In this document: positions 1-9,273 of the stretch, piece after piece
Layout: each line of letters begins with the position of its first letter
How positions within the stretch are numbered: position 1 is the stretch's first letter
Source: Hyphomicrobiales bacterium
Lineage (GTDB): Bacteria > Pseudomonadota > Alphaproteobacteria > Rhizobiales > Xanthobacteraceae
Length of the DNA stretch: 64,000 nucleotides
Assembly (NCBI GenBank): GCA_017305715.1
Contig: JAFKKG010000008.1
Location: forward strand, 310,001 to 374,000
Reading direction: 5' to 3'
Made by a program: the position numbers and the translations under genes
The notes under the pieces: model-generated
Seen by the model: the letters and a program-made list of their open reading frames with translations, nothing else
What the model was told of the DNA's origin: nothing
The model's database searches: none

Positions 1-663
1 CATCCAGGAATTGCCTGCGGAGGCCGTGATCACTTCATAGACTTTCCTGATGTCGAGGCCCTGCTTGGCCGCGAACGTGATCGCCTCCGAAGCCGCGGCG
101 ATATGCACGCCGGCCAGCAACTGGTTGATCATCTTGAACGCGGCGCCCTGGCCTGCGGCATCGCCGAGTTCATAAAGCTTGGCCGCCATCGCGTCGAGCG
201 CCGGACGCGCCCTGGCGAACGCGGCAGCACTTCCCGAAGCCAGAATGGTGAGTTCGCCCTGCGCCGCCCGCTGCGCGCCGCCGGAGATCGGCGCATCCAG
301 ATAAAGCCGCCCGGTGGCTTCTAGCTGCGTTGCAAGTCGCCGCGCGACATCGGGATCCATGGTGGCGGAGGAAATGAACACCGCGCCCTTGGCCAGGGTT
401 TCCGCGACGCCGCCGGCGCCGAACAGGATGGTTTCGGTCTGCGCCGCGTTGACGACGACGCTGACCACGATATCGGCCGCCTTGGCGGCTTCCGCCGGGG
501 TCTTGGCGCCGTGGCCGCCATCGGCCACGAACCGCGCCACGGCTTCCGCCGAAACGTCGCAGCCGGTCACCTCCAATCCGGCGCGGCGCAGCGAGGTGGC
601 CATGCCAAAACCCATCGAGCCCAGCCCGATGACGGCGACGCGCGGTTTGGCGGATTCAGGCAT
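1..663 (-). CDS. ltnD: L-threonate dehydrogenase-like 3-hydroxyacid dehydrogenase (C-terminus cut by window edge)
   Basis: Beta-hydroxyacid dehydrogenase family, which oxidises a 3-hydroxyacid with NAD(P); in the tetronate pathway LtnD converts L-threonate to 2-oxo-tetronate. The 221 visible residues carry the Rossmann motif GLGSMG at 13-18, the substrate signature DAPISGG at 123-129, and the catalytic Lys177 with Asn180 in FKMIN. The family is about 300 residues long, so roughly 80 C-terminal residues lie outside the window. The ATG is at 661-663. It is divergent from an otnC-like aldolase across 113 bp, which favours the threonate assignment over 3-hydroxyisobutyrate or tartronate-semialdehyde reductases, but sequence alone does not settle the substrate. 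Confidence 0.8.
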   Translation of the reverse strand, partial: MPESAKPRVAVIGLGSMGFGMATSLRRAGLEVTGCDVSAEAVARFVADGGHGAKTPAEAAKAADIVVSVVVNAAQTETILFGAGGVAETLAKGAVFISSATMDPDVARRLATQLEATGRLYLDAPISGGAQRAAQGELTILASGSAAAFARARPALDAMAAKLYELGDAAGQGAAFKMINQLLAGVHIAAASEAITFAAKQGLDIRKVYEVITASAGNSWM

Positions 664-776
664 GCGGCGTTCCCTTGTTTCCCTGCGAGATGCCGGCGTG
701 CGGCTTTGCCTTCTGGGTATCACGGCTTGGCCGCGCTGCCAAAGCGTGAGAAAACGCCGGAAACAGGGGTGTGCGC

Positions 777-1436
777 ATGAGCGAAACCAGAATTCGCGAG
801 GAAATCTGCCGCCTCGGCCGTTCGCTGTTCGAGCGCGGCCTGACCCCGGGCTCCTCGGGCAATATCAGCGTCAAGCTCGACGATGGCGGCTGGCTGGTGA
901 CGCCGACCAACGCCTCGCTCGGCTCGCTCGACCCGGCGCGGATGTCACGGCTCGGCCCCGACGGCAAGCTGATGTCCGGCGACGCCCCGACCAAGGAAGT
1001 GCCGCTGCACACCGCCCTTTATCAGACCCGTAGCGCCGCACGCGCGGTGGTGCACCTGCACTCGACCCATTCGGTGGCGCTGTCGATGCTGCCGGAGATC
1101 GATCCCCGCGCCGCATTGCCGCCGATGACGCCCTATTATTTGATGAAATGCGGCCACACCGCGCTGGTGCCCTATTATCGGCCCGGCGATCCCGCGGTGG
1201 CCGACGCGATCAAGGGTTTGGCCGGAAAATATTCATCCGTGCTGCTCGCCAATCACGGCCCGGTGGTATCAGGCGATACGCTGGAAGCGGCCGTGTTCGC
1301 GATCGAGGAACTGGAAGAAACGGCGAAACTGTATCTGCTGCTGCGCGGGCTGAACCCGCGGTATCTGTCGCAGGAGCAGGTGGCGGATTTGACGAAGACG
1401 TTTGGGCTGACGTTGCCGGAGCATGGGCACGAGTAG
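777..1436 (+). CDS. otnC: Class II aldolase, probable 3-oxo-tetronate 4-phosphate decarboxylase
   Basis: Class II aldolase/adducin family, 219 residues, the usual size. Visible motifs are GSSGNIS near residue 26, the zinc-binding HLHSTHS near 93, and NHGPVV near 158. In tetronate catabolism OtnC decarboxylates the phosphorylated 3-oxo acid to a triose phosphate. The ATG at 777 is preferred over a GTG at 771 because AGGGG at 765-769 is well spaced for it. No OtnK-type kinase or OtnI isomerase is visible here. L-fuculose-phosphate aldolase is an alternative, but the neighbouring ltnD-like gene argues for the tetronate role. Confidence 0.8.
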   Translation: MSETRIREEICRLGRSLFERGLTPGSSGNISVKLDDGGWLVTPTNASLGSLDPARMSRLGPDGKLMSGDAPTKEVPLHTALYQTRSAARAVVHLHSTHSVALSMLPEIDPRAALPPMTPYYLMKCGHTALVPYYRPGDPAVADAIKGLAGKYSSVLLANHGPVVSGDTLEAAVFAIEELEETAKLYLLLRGLNPRYLSQEQVADLTKTFGLTLPEHGHE

Positions 1437-1471
1437 CTCAACATCGTCATGGCCGGGCTTGACGGAGGAAC

Positions 1472-2176
1472 CTATAGCCCCAGATACGCCTTCCTGACAT
1501 CCGGATTGGTGCTGATCTCCGCCGCCGTCCCCTGCATCAGCACGCGGCCGGTTTGCAGGATGTAGGCGCGATCGGCGATTTCGAGGCACTCGGCCATCCG
1601 CTGCTCGACGATCAGGACCGTCATCCCGGTGTCGCGGATGCGTTTGACCGCCTGGAAGATTTCATCGACCAGCTTCGGCATGATGCCCTGCGACGGCTCA
1701 TCCAGCATCAACAGCCGCGGCCGCGTCATCAGCGCGCGGCCGATCGCCAGCATCTGCTGCTCGCCGCCGCTTAGCGTTTCGGCGCGCTGGTCCAGCCGCT
1801 CCTGCAATCGCGGGAACAGCTGGAACACCAATTTGAGCGGCGCCTCGCGATCGGCTTCGCCGCGATAGAGGTAGCTGCCGAGCCGTAAGTTGTCGCGCAC
1901 CGAAAGCCGTGGAAACAGCCGGCGGTTTTCCGGCACATAGGCGATGCCGCGCGCGGTGATGACGTGCTGCGCCAGGCCGTCGATCCGTGCGCCATCGAAG
2001 GTCACGGTGCCGGAACGCGGCCGCTCGGCGCCCGCGATCGATTTGAGCAGCGTCGACTTGCCGGCCCCGTTGGCGCCGGCAACGCAGACCACCTCGCCCT
2101 TGGCGACTTCGATCGAAACCGCCGAGATCGCGACCAGCCCCTGATAGGCGGTGGTGACTTCATGCACCGACAGCAT
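1472..2176 (-). CDS. livF: Branched-chain amino-acid-type ABC transporter ATPase
   Basis: Second ATPase of a HAAT-family importer, 234 residues. It has Walker A GANGAGKST, the signature LSGGEQQ and Walker B LLMLDEPSQG, followed by the H-loop region. The start MLSVHEV (ATG at 2174-2176) is chosen because upstream codons in the same frame belong to the end of livG; the two genes overlap by 17 bp. It is the last gene of the livK-H-M-G-F string. The ligand may be an amino acid, amide or other carboxylate, since LIV-type systems are used widely in this group. Confidence 0.9.
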   Translation of the reverse strand: MLSVHEVTTAYQGLVAISAVSIEVAKGEVVCVAGANGAGKSTLLKSIAGAERPRSGTVTFDGARIDGLAQHVITARGIAYVPENRRLFPRLSVRDNLRLGSYLYRGEADREAPLKLVFQLFPRLQERLDQRAETLSGGEQQMLAIGRALMTRPRLLMLDEPSQGIMPKLVDEIFQAVKRIRDTGMTVLIVEQRMAECLEIADRAYILQTGRVLMQGTAAEISTNPDVRKAYLGL

Positions 2177-2894
2177 GACGATCCCCCAGATAGGCGGTGA
2201 TGACTTTCGGATCGCGCACGACGTCGCCGGGTTTGCCCTCGACCAGCACCTTGCCGAGATCGAGCACGATGGCGCGGTCGACCAGCGGCATGACGATTTC
2301 CATGACATGCTCGACCATCAGCACGGTGACGCCTGACGCGCGCACCTTGCGCACCAGTTCGACGCCGGTCTGGGCTTCGATCGGAGTCAGGCCGGTGAGC
2401 ACCTCATCGAGCAGCAACAATTTCGGTTCGGTCGCGAGCGCCCGCGCCACTTCGAGGCGGCGCTTTTCCGACGGCACCAGATCGCTGGCGAGCACGTTGA
2501 CGCGCGCGCCCAGGCCGCAGAACTCCAGCACCTCATGCGCCTTGCGCCGCGCGATGCGCATCACGGTGTTGCGCACCAACGCACCGACGATGACGTTGTC
2601 GATCACGCTCATGGTCTCGAAGCTTTTCACGACCTGGAACGTCCGCCCGACGCCGCGCACGCAACGCTCGGCCGCCGGCAGCGCCGTAACATCCTCGCCG
2701 TCGAACCAGATCGAACCTTGGGTCGGCGGCAGCACGCCCGCGATCAGGTTGAAGAGCGTCGATTTGCCGGCGCCGTTAGGTCCAATGAGGCCGACGATTT
2801 CGCCGCGCCCGATCGAAATCGAGACATCGCTGTTGGCGACGAGGCCACCAAAACGCTGCCAGACGCCGCGGGTTTCCAGCAAGGGTGCGGTCAT
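2160..2894 (-). CDS. livG: Branched-chain amino-acid-type ABC transporter ATPase
   Basis: First ATPase of the HAAT importer, 244 residues, starting MTAPLLE. Walker A is GPNGAGKST. The usual LSGGQ signature is replaced by LVPSE in front of KRRLEVARAL, and Walker B runs LLLLDEVLTGL with Val in place of the usual Pro. I recall similar drift in some LivG proteins, so this is probably functional rather than decay. It overlaps livM by 4 bp, suggesting translational coupling. Confidence 0.9.
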   Translation of the reverse strand: MTAPLLETRGVWQRFGGLVANSDVSISIGRGEIVGLIGPNGAGKSTLFNLIAGVLPPTQGSIWFDGEDVTALPAAERCVRGVGRTFQVVKSFETMSVIDNVIVGALVRNTVMRIARRKAHEVLEFCGLGARVNVLASDLVPSEKRRLEVARALATEPKLLLLDEVLTGLTPIEAQTGVELVRKVRASGVTVLMVEHVMEIVMPLVDRAIVLDLGKVLVEGKPGDVVRDPKVITAYLGDRHAVGA

Positions 2895-3874
2895 CGCACG
2901 GCCTCCTTGCGCTTGGGCGAGAACAACCCGACCAGGCCTTGCGGCCGCGCCAGCGAGATCGCGATGATCAGGCCGCCATAGACGATCAGGTCGACGCCGC
3001 GGCCGGAGCCGCCGATGAAGGAGCGGGTCAATTCCGTGACCGGGATCAGGATCACGGCGCCCAGCATCGGCCCCCACAATGTGCCGATGCCGCCGAGTAC
3101 GGCGGGCAGCGCCATCAGCAGCGAGAACTGGAAGCCCATGACGCTTTCGGGATCGATGTAGGAGACGAATTGCGCATAGAAGCCGCCGCCGACGGCGACG
3201 AGAAAGGCCGATACCGCCGCAGCGCCCATCTTGGAATTGAACACGACGACGCCGAGGCTTTCAGCGGCTTCGGGATTGTCCTTTACCGCGCGCCACCAAT
3301 AGCCCCATTTGGAATCCTCCAGCCACCAGGTGACGAACCAGGCAACGCAGGCCAAGGCGAGCGCGAAGTAAAAGTATGGCAGCTTGCTGCGCGCGAACTG
3401 GAATTTGAGCCAGCTATCGCCGCTCATCGGGATGGTGATGCCGAGCGCAGCTCCCGCCCAATCCCAGTTATGGAACAGCAGCAGCCCGATCTCGGCAATG
3501 ACGATGGTGGCGATGGCGAAGTAATGCCCGCGCAGGCGGAAGCAGGGATAACCCAGCCCCATCGCGATCACGGCGGAGATCACGCCGCCGCCGAGCATGC
3601 CGAACCACGGCAGCACGCCGAACTTGGTGAAGAGAAGCGTCGTGGTGTAGGCGCCGAGCCCGAAATAGAGCGCATGGCCGAGCGAAATCTGCCCGCAATA
3701 GCCGGACAGGATATTCCAGCTCTGCGACAGCGCGCCCCACATCAGCGTCAGCACCATGATGTTCTGGACGTAGACGTCCTTGACGAACAGCGGCACGATG
3801 GCGGCGATCGCGGCGAGGCAGAAGGCGACGATCAGGTCGCGGCGGCGGCGGTTCGCGAAATCCGTATCCATCAT
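2891..3874 (-). CDS. livM: Branched-chain amino-acid-type ABC transporter permease
   Basis: Inner-membrane permease, 327 residues, mostly hydrophobic. It carries the LivM-type stretch around WNILSGYCGQISLGHA (about residues 52-67) and a conserved RLRGHYFAIAT segment. It ends in a charged FSPKRKEAVR tail. The start is ATG at 3874 (a second ATG follows immediately) and overlaps the livH stop by 4 bp. Together with LivH it should form the translocation channel. Confidence 0.93.
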   Translation of the reverse strand: MMDTDFANRRRRDLIVAFCLAAIAAIVPLFVKDVYVQNIMVLTLMWGALSQSWNILSGYCGQISLGHALYFGLGAYTTTLLFTKFGVLPWFGMLGGGVISAVIAMGLGYPCFRLRGHYFAIATIVIAEIGLLLFHNWDWAGAALGITIPMSGDSWLKFQFARSKLPYFYFALALACVAWFVTWWLEDSKWGYWWRAVKDNPEAAESLGVVVFNSKMGAAAVSAFLVAVGGGFYAQFVSYIDPESVMGFQFSLLMALPAVLGGIGTLWGPMLGAVILIPVTELTRSFIGGSGRGVDLIVYGGLIIAISLARPQGLVGLFSPKRKEAVR

Positions 3875-4749
3875 ATCGATCCGAACAGGCCGCGCGGCCG
3901 CACGAACACGACCAGGAGATAGACCGCATAGATGCCGACCGATTTCAGCGACGGCGGCAGCAGCAGCGCGGTGGAGGCCTCGACCAGGCCGACGATGATG
4001 CCGCCGGCAAAGGCGCCGAACACGCTGCCGAAGCCGCCCAGTGCCACCGTGACATAGGCGATCAGCGCAAACGACGCGCCGACATCAGGGTAGATGTAGA
4101 AGAAGATCGACATGATGGCGCCGGCGAGGCCCACCAGCGCCGCGCCGAGACCCCAGCCCAGCGCGAACACGCGGTTCTTGTCGATACCGACCAGCGCCAC
4201 CGCCCCGGCGTCCTCACGGGTCGCTTCCAGCGCGCGGCCAAAGTCCGTGCGGTGGATGAAGAAATAGAGCCCGCCGAACGCCGCGATCGCGACCGCAGCA
4301 CCGATCAGTTGCGGCTGCGGCAGGAAGATGCCGCCGATCGAGACGGTTTTGCCGCCGAGCCAGGAATGGGTGACGCTGCGGTAATCCGGCGTGAAGAAGA
4401 ACTGCGCCACGCCGCGCATCACGATCGCCAGCCCGAAGGTCGAGAAGATCTGCACCATGCCGGCGTTGGCCTTGGCGCGCACCGCAAAGCGCACGATCAG
4501 AAGGTAGACCAAGGCGCCAAAGACGAACAAGGCGGCTGCGACCAGCGGTGCCGACAGCAAGGGATCGATCGCGAAGAACGCGAACAGGAAGAAGGTGATG
4601 TACATCGCGATCATCAGGAATTCGCCGTGGGCGAAATTCACGACGTCCATCAGGCCGAAGATCAGCGCGAGGCCGACCGCGATCAACCCGTAGAGCAGCC
4701 CCATCAGGAGGCCGCTCGCCAGGCTCTGGATAATGGTCTCTGCTGTCAT
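3871..4749 (-). CDS. livH: Branched-chain amino-acid-type ABC transporter permease
   Basis: Inner-membrane permease, 292 residues. The N-terminal pattern SLASGLLMGLLYGLIAVGLAL followed by DVVNFAHGEFLM is the LivH hallmark. The start MTAETII (ATG at 4747-4749) is taken because the residues read further upstream are charged and low-complexity. It lies 26 bp downstream of the binding-protein gene and overlaps livM. Confidence 0.93.
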   Translation of the reverse strand: MTAETIIQSLASGLLMGLLYGLIAVGLALIFGLMDVVNFAHGEFLMIAMYITFFLFAFFAIDPLLSAPLVAAALFVFGALVYLLIVRFAVRAKANAGMVQIFSTFGLAIVMRGVAQFFFTPDYRSVTHSWLGGKTVSIGGIFLPQPQLIGAAVAIAAFGGLYFFIHRTDFGRALEATREDAGAVALVGIDKNRVFALGWGLGAALVGLAGAIMSIFFYIYPDVGASFALIAYVTVALGGFGSVFGAFAGGIIVGLVEASTALLLPPSLKSVGIYAVYLLVVFVRPRGLFGSI

Positions 4750-4775
4750 GGCCCCCGCCCCCCAAACGCCGGCCG

Positions 4776-6020
4776 TTACTTCATCGGCCAGACAGCCTCG
4801 GCAACGGCACCTTGCGGCGGGGAGATGGTGACGAACTTGCCGCCGATATATTGCAGCAGCACGGGATCGGCGTCGTTGTTCTGGCCCATCTCGTCGAACT
4901 TGACCCGCTTCCACGGCATGATGGTCTGCTCGCCCGGGATGTCGGTCGCAGCCAGCGCGGCGCGGATCTTTTCGCCGTCGGTCGACTTGGCACGGTTGAT
5001 GGCATCTGCCAGCACGATCAGGCCCATGAACTCGCGCGACGTGTTGTCGTTCAGGTCCTTGTTCGATTTCGCCTTGAATAGATCGTTGATCTTGCCGACC
5101 ATCGGCCGCTTGGCCGCGAGATCCAGCGAGAAGCTGCCGCGGGTGATGACGCCTTCGAGCTTGTCGCCGACCGCGTCATACAGCGCCTTCTCGGAAAAGC
5201 CCGCCGCCTGCGCCACGATGGCTTTCGGTTTGTAGCCGAGTTCGCCCATGGTCTTGACCAGCAGGATGCCGTCGGTGGTGTAGCTCGAGGGCATCAGCAC
5301 GTCGGCATTCGCCGCCTTGAGCTGCTGGACCTCGGCCGTCAGCGACGGCGAGTTGGCGCGGTACTTGATGTCGGCGACGATCTTGTAGCCGAATTCCTTG
5401 GCAAGCTTGGTCTGCGCGTTGGCGGAGTCGGTTCCGAAGATGATGTCTTCGTGGAACAGCGCCAGGGTCTCGATCTTGGTGCCCTTCTTCTTCATGGCGT
5501 CATAGAAGTCGAACATCGCCTTGGTGAACATCTCGTCATGGGGCGCCGCGCGGAAGAAGAATTTCAGGCCGCGGGTATGCAGGCTCGGCGAGGAATTGTC
5601 GGCGGAGACGAACGGGATCTGATAGCGCTCGCAGGTCTGGCTGACGGTGACCGCCACCGAACTCTGGTAGCTGCCGAGGATCGCGCAGACCTTCTCCTGC
5701 GTGATCAGCCGCTCGGTCTCGGCGCGCCCCTTCTGCGGATCGCCCTGATGGTCGGCAAACACGAGGCGAATCTTGGCGCCGCCGAGGCCCGGCAATCCGG
5801 CGTCCTTTGCCAGCGGCAGATCGAAATCATGCTTGTTGTTGATGATGTCGGTTGCGGTCGCATAGGCGTGCTGCGCATCGACGCCGATCTGCGCGCTGGA
5901 GCCTGACAGCGGATAGGTGACGCCGATCACCACTTCGGAACTTTGCGCGCGTGCCGCAAAGGGTGCGAGGGCGGCTGTCGCGGTGGCTCCAAGCAATACG
6001 TTGCGGCGAGTGATCGTCAT
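4776..6020 (-). CDS. ABC transporter substrate-binding protein (LivK/Peripla_BP_6 type)
   Basis: Periplasmic ligand-binding protein, 414 residues. The N-terminus TITRRNVLLG followed by a hydrophobic stretch and AARAQS resembles a twin-arginine or Sec signal with cleavage after ARA. The mature part opens EVVIGVTYPLSGSSAQIG, the typical type I fold start. It is the first gene of the liv string, so its ligand defines the importer. The nearby carbamoylase, DUF1445 and threonate genes mean the ligand need not be a branched-chain amino acid. Confidence 0.9.
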   Translation of the reverse strand: MTITRRNVLLGATATAALAPFAARAQSSEVVIGVTYPLSGSSAQIGVDAQHAYATATDIINNKHDFDLPLAKDAGLPGLGGAKIRLVFADHQGDPQKGRAETERLITQEKVCAILGSYQSSVAVTVSQTCERYQIPFVSADNSSPSLHTRGLKFFFRAAPHDEMFTKAMFDFYDAMKKKGTKIETLALFHEDIIFGTDSANAQTKLAKEFGYKIVADIKYRANSPSLTAEVQQLKAANADVLMPSSYTTDGILLVKTMGELGYKPKAIVAQAAGFSEKALYDAVGDKLEGVITRGSFSLDLAAKRPMVGKINDLFKAKSNKDLNDNTSREFMGLIVLADAINRAKSTDGEKIRAALAATDIPGEQTIMPWKRVKFDEMGQNNDADPVLLQYIGGKFVTISPPQGAVAEAVWPMK

Positions 6021-6100
6021 TGCAAAATCCCCTGTTGCAGCGGTTATCGATGAAACGATTGACGGTTACGGTAAAGCCTCAATGAGTGGCACGCATTGCA

Positions 6101-6922
6101 TCAAAGCACGGCAAGCGACTTGTTCTGCAGATCGGTGACCAGCATCAATCCCGGCGCATGCGTGATCGCGAACGGAACCTTGGCCGCTGCGATCACCGAT
6201 TGCGGAGTGACACCGCAGGCCCAGAACACCGGAAGCTCATCCGCCCCGACCGGCACCGCATCGCCATAATCCGGGTTGTCGATGTCGGCGATGCCGATCG
6301 CGTGGGGATGACCGAGATGAACGGGTGCGCCATGGACGCTCGGAAAGCGCGTGGTGATCTGCACCGCACGGATCGCATCCGCCGGCTTGAACGGCCGCAT
6401 CGACACCACCATCGGTCCTGCGAACGGGCCCGCCGCGCCGCAGGCGATGTTGGTGCGGTACATCGGCACGCGCAGCTTGCGCTCGATGTGGCGGATCGGC
6501 AGGCCGTCCGCCAGCAACGCCTCCTCAAAGGAATACGAACACCCGATCACGAAGGCGACGAGGTCGTCGCGCCAGCGCGCCATGATATCGGTGGGCTCCT
6601 CCACGACTTCGCCGTCGCGCCAGACGCGGTAACGCGGCAGGTCGGTGCGGATGTCGAGGTCGAGGCCGAGCGAGGGAATGCGGGGATTGCCGACGTCGGA
6701 CATGCCGATGATCGGGCACGGTTTGGGATTGAGCTGGCAGAAGCGGTGAAATGCGCCGGCGAGTTTCTCCGGCAGGATTACGAGGTTGCCCTGGACGAAG
6801 CCGTTGGCGACCCCGGCGGTAGTGGCGTCCATGCCGTTGCGGCAGGCGTGCCGGGCGGCAACGCTGGGCGATAAATTCGCCGTATCGAGATCGGGTCGTT
6901 CCGTTCTTGCCAAGCTGGTCAT
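6101..6922 (-). CDS. DUF1445 putative hydro-lyase (YcsI / D-glutamate cyclase family)
   Basis: 273 residues, full length for the DUF1445 family. Characteristic stretches are [11 protein letters not shown] near residue 43, [20 protein letters not shown] near 148, and the C-terminal FWACGVTPQ and [12 protein letters not shown]. Members are annotated as hydro-lyases, and the eukaryotic homologue acts as a D-glutamate cyclase forming 5-oxo-D-proline; the activity here is not established. It is transcribed divergently from the adjacent LysR gene over 119 bp, the usual layout for a LysR target. Confidence 0.85.
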   Translation of the reverse strand: MTSLARTERPDLDTANLSPSVAARHACRNGMDATTAGVANGFVQGNLVILPEKLAGAFHRFCQLNPKPCPIIGMSDVGNPRIPSLGLDLDIRTDLPRYRVWRDGEVVEEPTDIMARWRDDLVAFVIGCSYSFEEALLADGLPIRHIERKLRVPMYRTNIACGAAGPFAGPMVVSMRPFKPADAIRAVQITTRFPSVHGAPVHLGHPHAIGIADIDNPDYGDAVPVGADELPVFWACGVTPQSVIAAAKVPFAITHAPGLMLVTDLQNKSLAVL

Positions 6923-7041
6923 CGTTGCAACAGCTCCAATTAGGTCGACATCTAATCCCGCATATGGCTATGATAATGTCTAATCTTCATTTTTAATCAA
7001 GATCGATAAATCTAATTTATCGATCTGCGGACCAGTGAAGC
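6923..7041. promoter_or_regulatory. Divergent promoter region with LysR-type operator candidates
   Basis: AT-rich 119-bp gap in a GC-rich genome. It contains a perfect inverted repeat AGATCGATAAA (7000-7010) / TTTATCGATCT (7016-7026) separated by TCTAA. TCTAAT also occurs three times on the plus strand (6951, 6979, 7011), and ATTAG-N8-CTAAT spans 6939-6956. The large palindrome ends 15 bp before the LysR ATG, fitting autoregulation; the CTAAT units nearer the DUF1445 start could be the activation sites. Confidence 0.6.
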
Positions 7042-7959
7042 ATGGCTGATTTCAAGGCAATTGAGACCTTCATGTGGGTGGTGACGCTCGGCAGCTTCCG
7101 CGGCGCCGCCCACAAACTCAATACCACCCAGCCCGCGATCTCGCAGCGGATCGCCCAGCTCGAACGCGAGGTCGGGGTAAAACTGCTGCAGCGCGACCGG
7201 CGCATGGTGCTGCCGACGCCAAGCGGCCGGCAATTGCTGGTCTATGCGGAGAAACTGGTCGGGCTGCGCTCGGAAATGCTGGCCGTGGTCGGCGACCACT
7301 CGGCGATGCGCGGCGTGCTGCGGCTCGGCGTCGCCGAGACCATCGTCCACACCTTCCTGACCAAGCTGATCAAGAGCGTCAATCACACCTACCCCAACCT
7401 CTCGATCGAAATCGAGGTCGACATCACCTCGAATTTGCGAACGCGGCTGCTGGCGCAGGAAATCGAACTCGCCTTCATGCTCGGCCCCGTGGCGGCACCG
7501 ACCATCAGCAACCGGGTGCTGTGCGACTATTCGGTCGGCTTCCTGGCCAGCCCCTCGCTCGGTCTTGGCAAGGAACGATTGACGGTGCACGATCTGGCGA
7601 AGTTTCCGATCATCACCTTCCCGCGCAAGACGCCGCCTTATGAAATCGTGCGCGCGCTGTTCAACCGGCCCGACCTGCCGCCGATACGGCTGCATGCCAG
7701 CGCCTCATTGGGCACGGTGATCCATATGGCGATCGATGGGCTCGGCATTGCCGTGATACCGACCGCGATCGTCGAAAACGAAATGGCGGACGGACGGCTG
7801 CAATTGCTGTCGACCAACCTGCAGATCCCGCAATTGACGTTTTCGGCGAGCTGGCTCACCTCCCCCGACACGGTTGCGATCGAACGTGTCGCCGAACTAG
7901 CGGCCTCGCTCGCGCAAGGTGGCGTCGTTGTTGACGCGCCGCTGCGGGCGCGTCATTGA
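7042..7959 (+). CDS. LysR-family transcriptional regulator
   Basis: 305 residues, the normal LysR length. The N-terminal winged helix-turn-helix includes TLGSFRGAAHKLNTTQPAISQ (about 14-34). The rest matches a LysR effector-binding domain, with GLGIAVIPT near residue 233. The start MADFKAIE lies just after the palindrome in the divergent region. Genes co-oriented downstream (carbamoylase, hydroxyacid dehydrogenase) and the divergent DUF1445 gene are likely targets. Confidence 0.92.
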   Translation: MADFKAIETFMWVVTLGSFRGAAHKLNTTQPAISQRIAQLEREVGVKLLQRDRRMVLPTPSGRQLLVYAEKLVGLRSEMLAVVGDHSAMRGVLRLGVAETIVHTFLTKLIKSVNHTYPNLSIEIEVDITSNLRTRLLAQEIELAFMLGPVAAPTISNRVLCDYSVGFLASPSLGLGKERLTVHDLAKFPIITFPRKTPPYEIVRALFNRPDLPPIRLHASASLGTVIHMAIDGLGIAVIPTAIVENEMADGRLQLLSTNLQIPQLTFSASWLTSPDTVAIERVAELAASLAQGGVVVDAPLRARH

Positions 7960-7998
7960 AACGGGTCGGTGAGCCTCAACCAGGACCGGAACGGCCGA

Positions 7999-9249
7999 AT
8001 GTCCAGAAACGCATCCAATCTGCAAATCGATTCCGCCCGGCTATGGGACACCATTCACGAAACCGCCAAATTCGGTGCCACGCCAAAAGGCGGCGTGCGG
8101 CGGTTGACGCTCGGGCCTGAGGACAAGCAGGTGCGCGACTGGTTCCGCAAGGCCTGCGAAGCCGCCGGCCTGGAAGTTCATGTCGACGCGCTCGGCTCGA
8201 TGTTCGGCCTGCGCAAGGGCCGCGACATGTCGAAGGCGCCGATCGGGGTCGGCTCCCACCTCGACACCCAACCGACCGGCGGCAAATTCGACGGCGTGCT
8301 TGGTACGCTCGCCGCGCTGGAGCTGGTGCGGACGCTCAACGACGCCGGGATCGAAACCGAGACGCCGATCTGCATCTGCAACTGGACCAATGAGGAAGGC
8401 TCGCGTTTTGCGCCGGCGATGATGGCGTCCGCCGCCTATGTCGGGGATTTCACCACCGACGACATTTTGTCGCGGAAGGACGCCGAGGGCGTCACCGTGG
8501 CGGAGGCGCTGGACAGCATCGGCTACCGCGGCGAGAGCCCGGTCGGCCGGCAGAAATTCTCCAGCTTCGTCGAACTGCACATCGAACAGGGCCCGATCCT
8601 CGAAGCCGAGAACAAGACGATCGGCGTGGTCGATTCCGGCCAGGGCGTGCTGTGGTATGACGGCAAGATCACCGGTTTCGAAAGCCACGCCGGCTCGACG
8701 CCGATGCCGCTGCGCCGCGATGCGCTGGCCACATTGTCGGAAATCGTGCTGGCGATGGAAGCAACCGCCAAAAAACACGGCCCGAAGGCGGTCGGCACCA
8801 TCGGCGAAGCGGTGATCGCCAACCCTTCCCGCAACGTGATTCCCGGCGAAATCGCCTTCACCATGGATTGCCGCAGCGCCGACGCCGCCATCATGGACGC
8901 GCTGGACAAGGATTTGCGCACCGCGATTGCGGAGATCGCGACCCGCCGCAAGGTCGACGTCAAGCTCGATCTGGTCTGGCGCAAGCCGCCGACCCATTTC
9001 GATCCCAAGCTCGTCGATGCCGTCGAGCACGCGGCTACCGCGCTCGGCTATTCGCATCGCCGCATCACCTCCGGCGCCGGCCACGACGCCTGCAACCTCA
9101 ACACCGTGATGCCGGCGGCGATGGTGTTCGTGCCCTGCAAAGACGGCATCAGCCACAATGAGCTGGAAGACGCCACGCAGGCCGACTGCACCGCCGGCGC
9201 CAACGTGCTGATGCATACCGTGCTGGCGCTTGCCGGCGTGGCATCATAA
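7999..9249 (+). CDS. M20-family Zn-dependent amidase (N-carbamoyl-amino-acid hydrolase / allantoate amidohydrolase-like)
   Basis: 416 residues. Metal-ligand motifs of the hydantoinase/carbamoylase branch of M20 are visible: GSHLDTQPTGGKFDG near 88, TNEEGSRFAP near 132, and VELHIEQGP near 197. A dimerisation domain and a C-terminal SGAGHDAC motif follow. The family removes an N-carbamoyl (ureido) group, giving an amino acid, CO2 and ammonia. ATG 7999 is preferred; a GTG at 7969 would add ten residues and cannot be excluded. It follows the LysR gene by 39 bp. Confidence 0.88.
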   Translation: MSRNASNLQIDSARLWDTIHETAKFGATPKGGVRRLTLGPEDKQVRDWFRKACEAAGLEVHVDALGSMFGLRKGRDMSKAPIGVGSHLDTQPTGGKFDGVLGTLAALELVRTLNDAGIETETPICICNWTNEEGSRFAPAMMASAAYVGDFTTDDILSRKDAEGVTVAEALDSIGYRGESPVGRQKFSSFVELHIEQGPILEAENKTIGVVDSGQGVLWYDGKITGFESHAGSTPMPLRRDALATLSEIVLAMEATAKKHGPKAVGTIGEAVIANPSRNVIPGEIAFTMDCRSADAAIMDALDKDLRTAIAEIATRRKVDVKLDLVWRKPPTHFDPKLVDAVEHAATALGYSHRRITSGAGHDACNLNTVMPAAMVFVPCKDGISHNELEDATQADCTAGANVLMHTVLALAGVAS

Positions 9250-9273
9250 AATAATCAAAACTGGAGGACTGCC

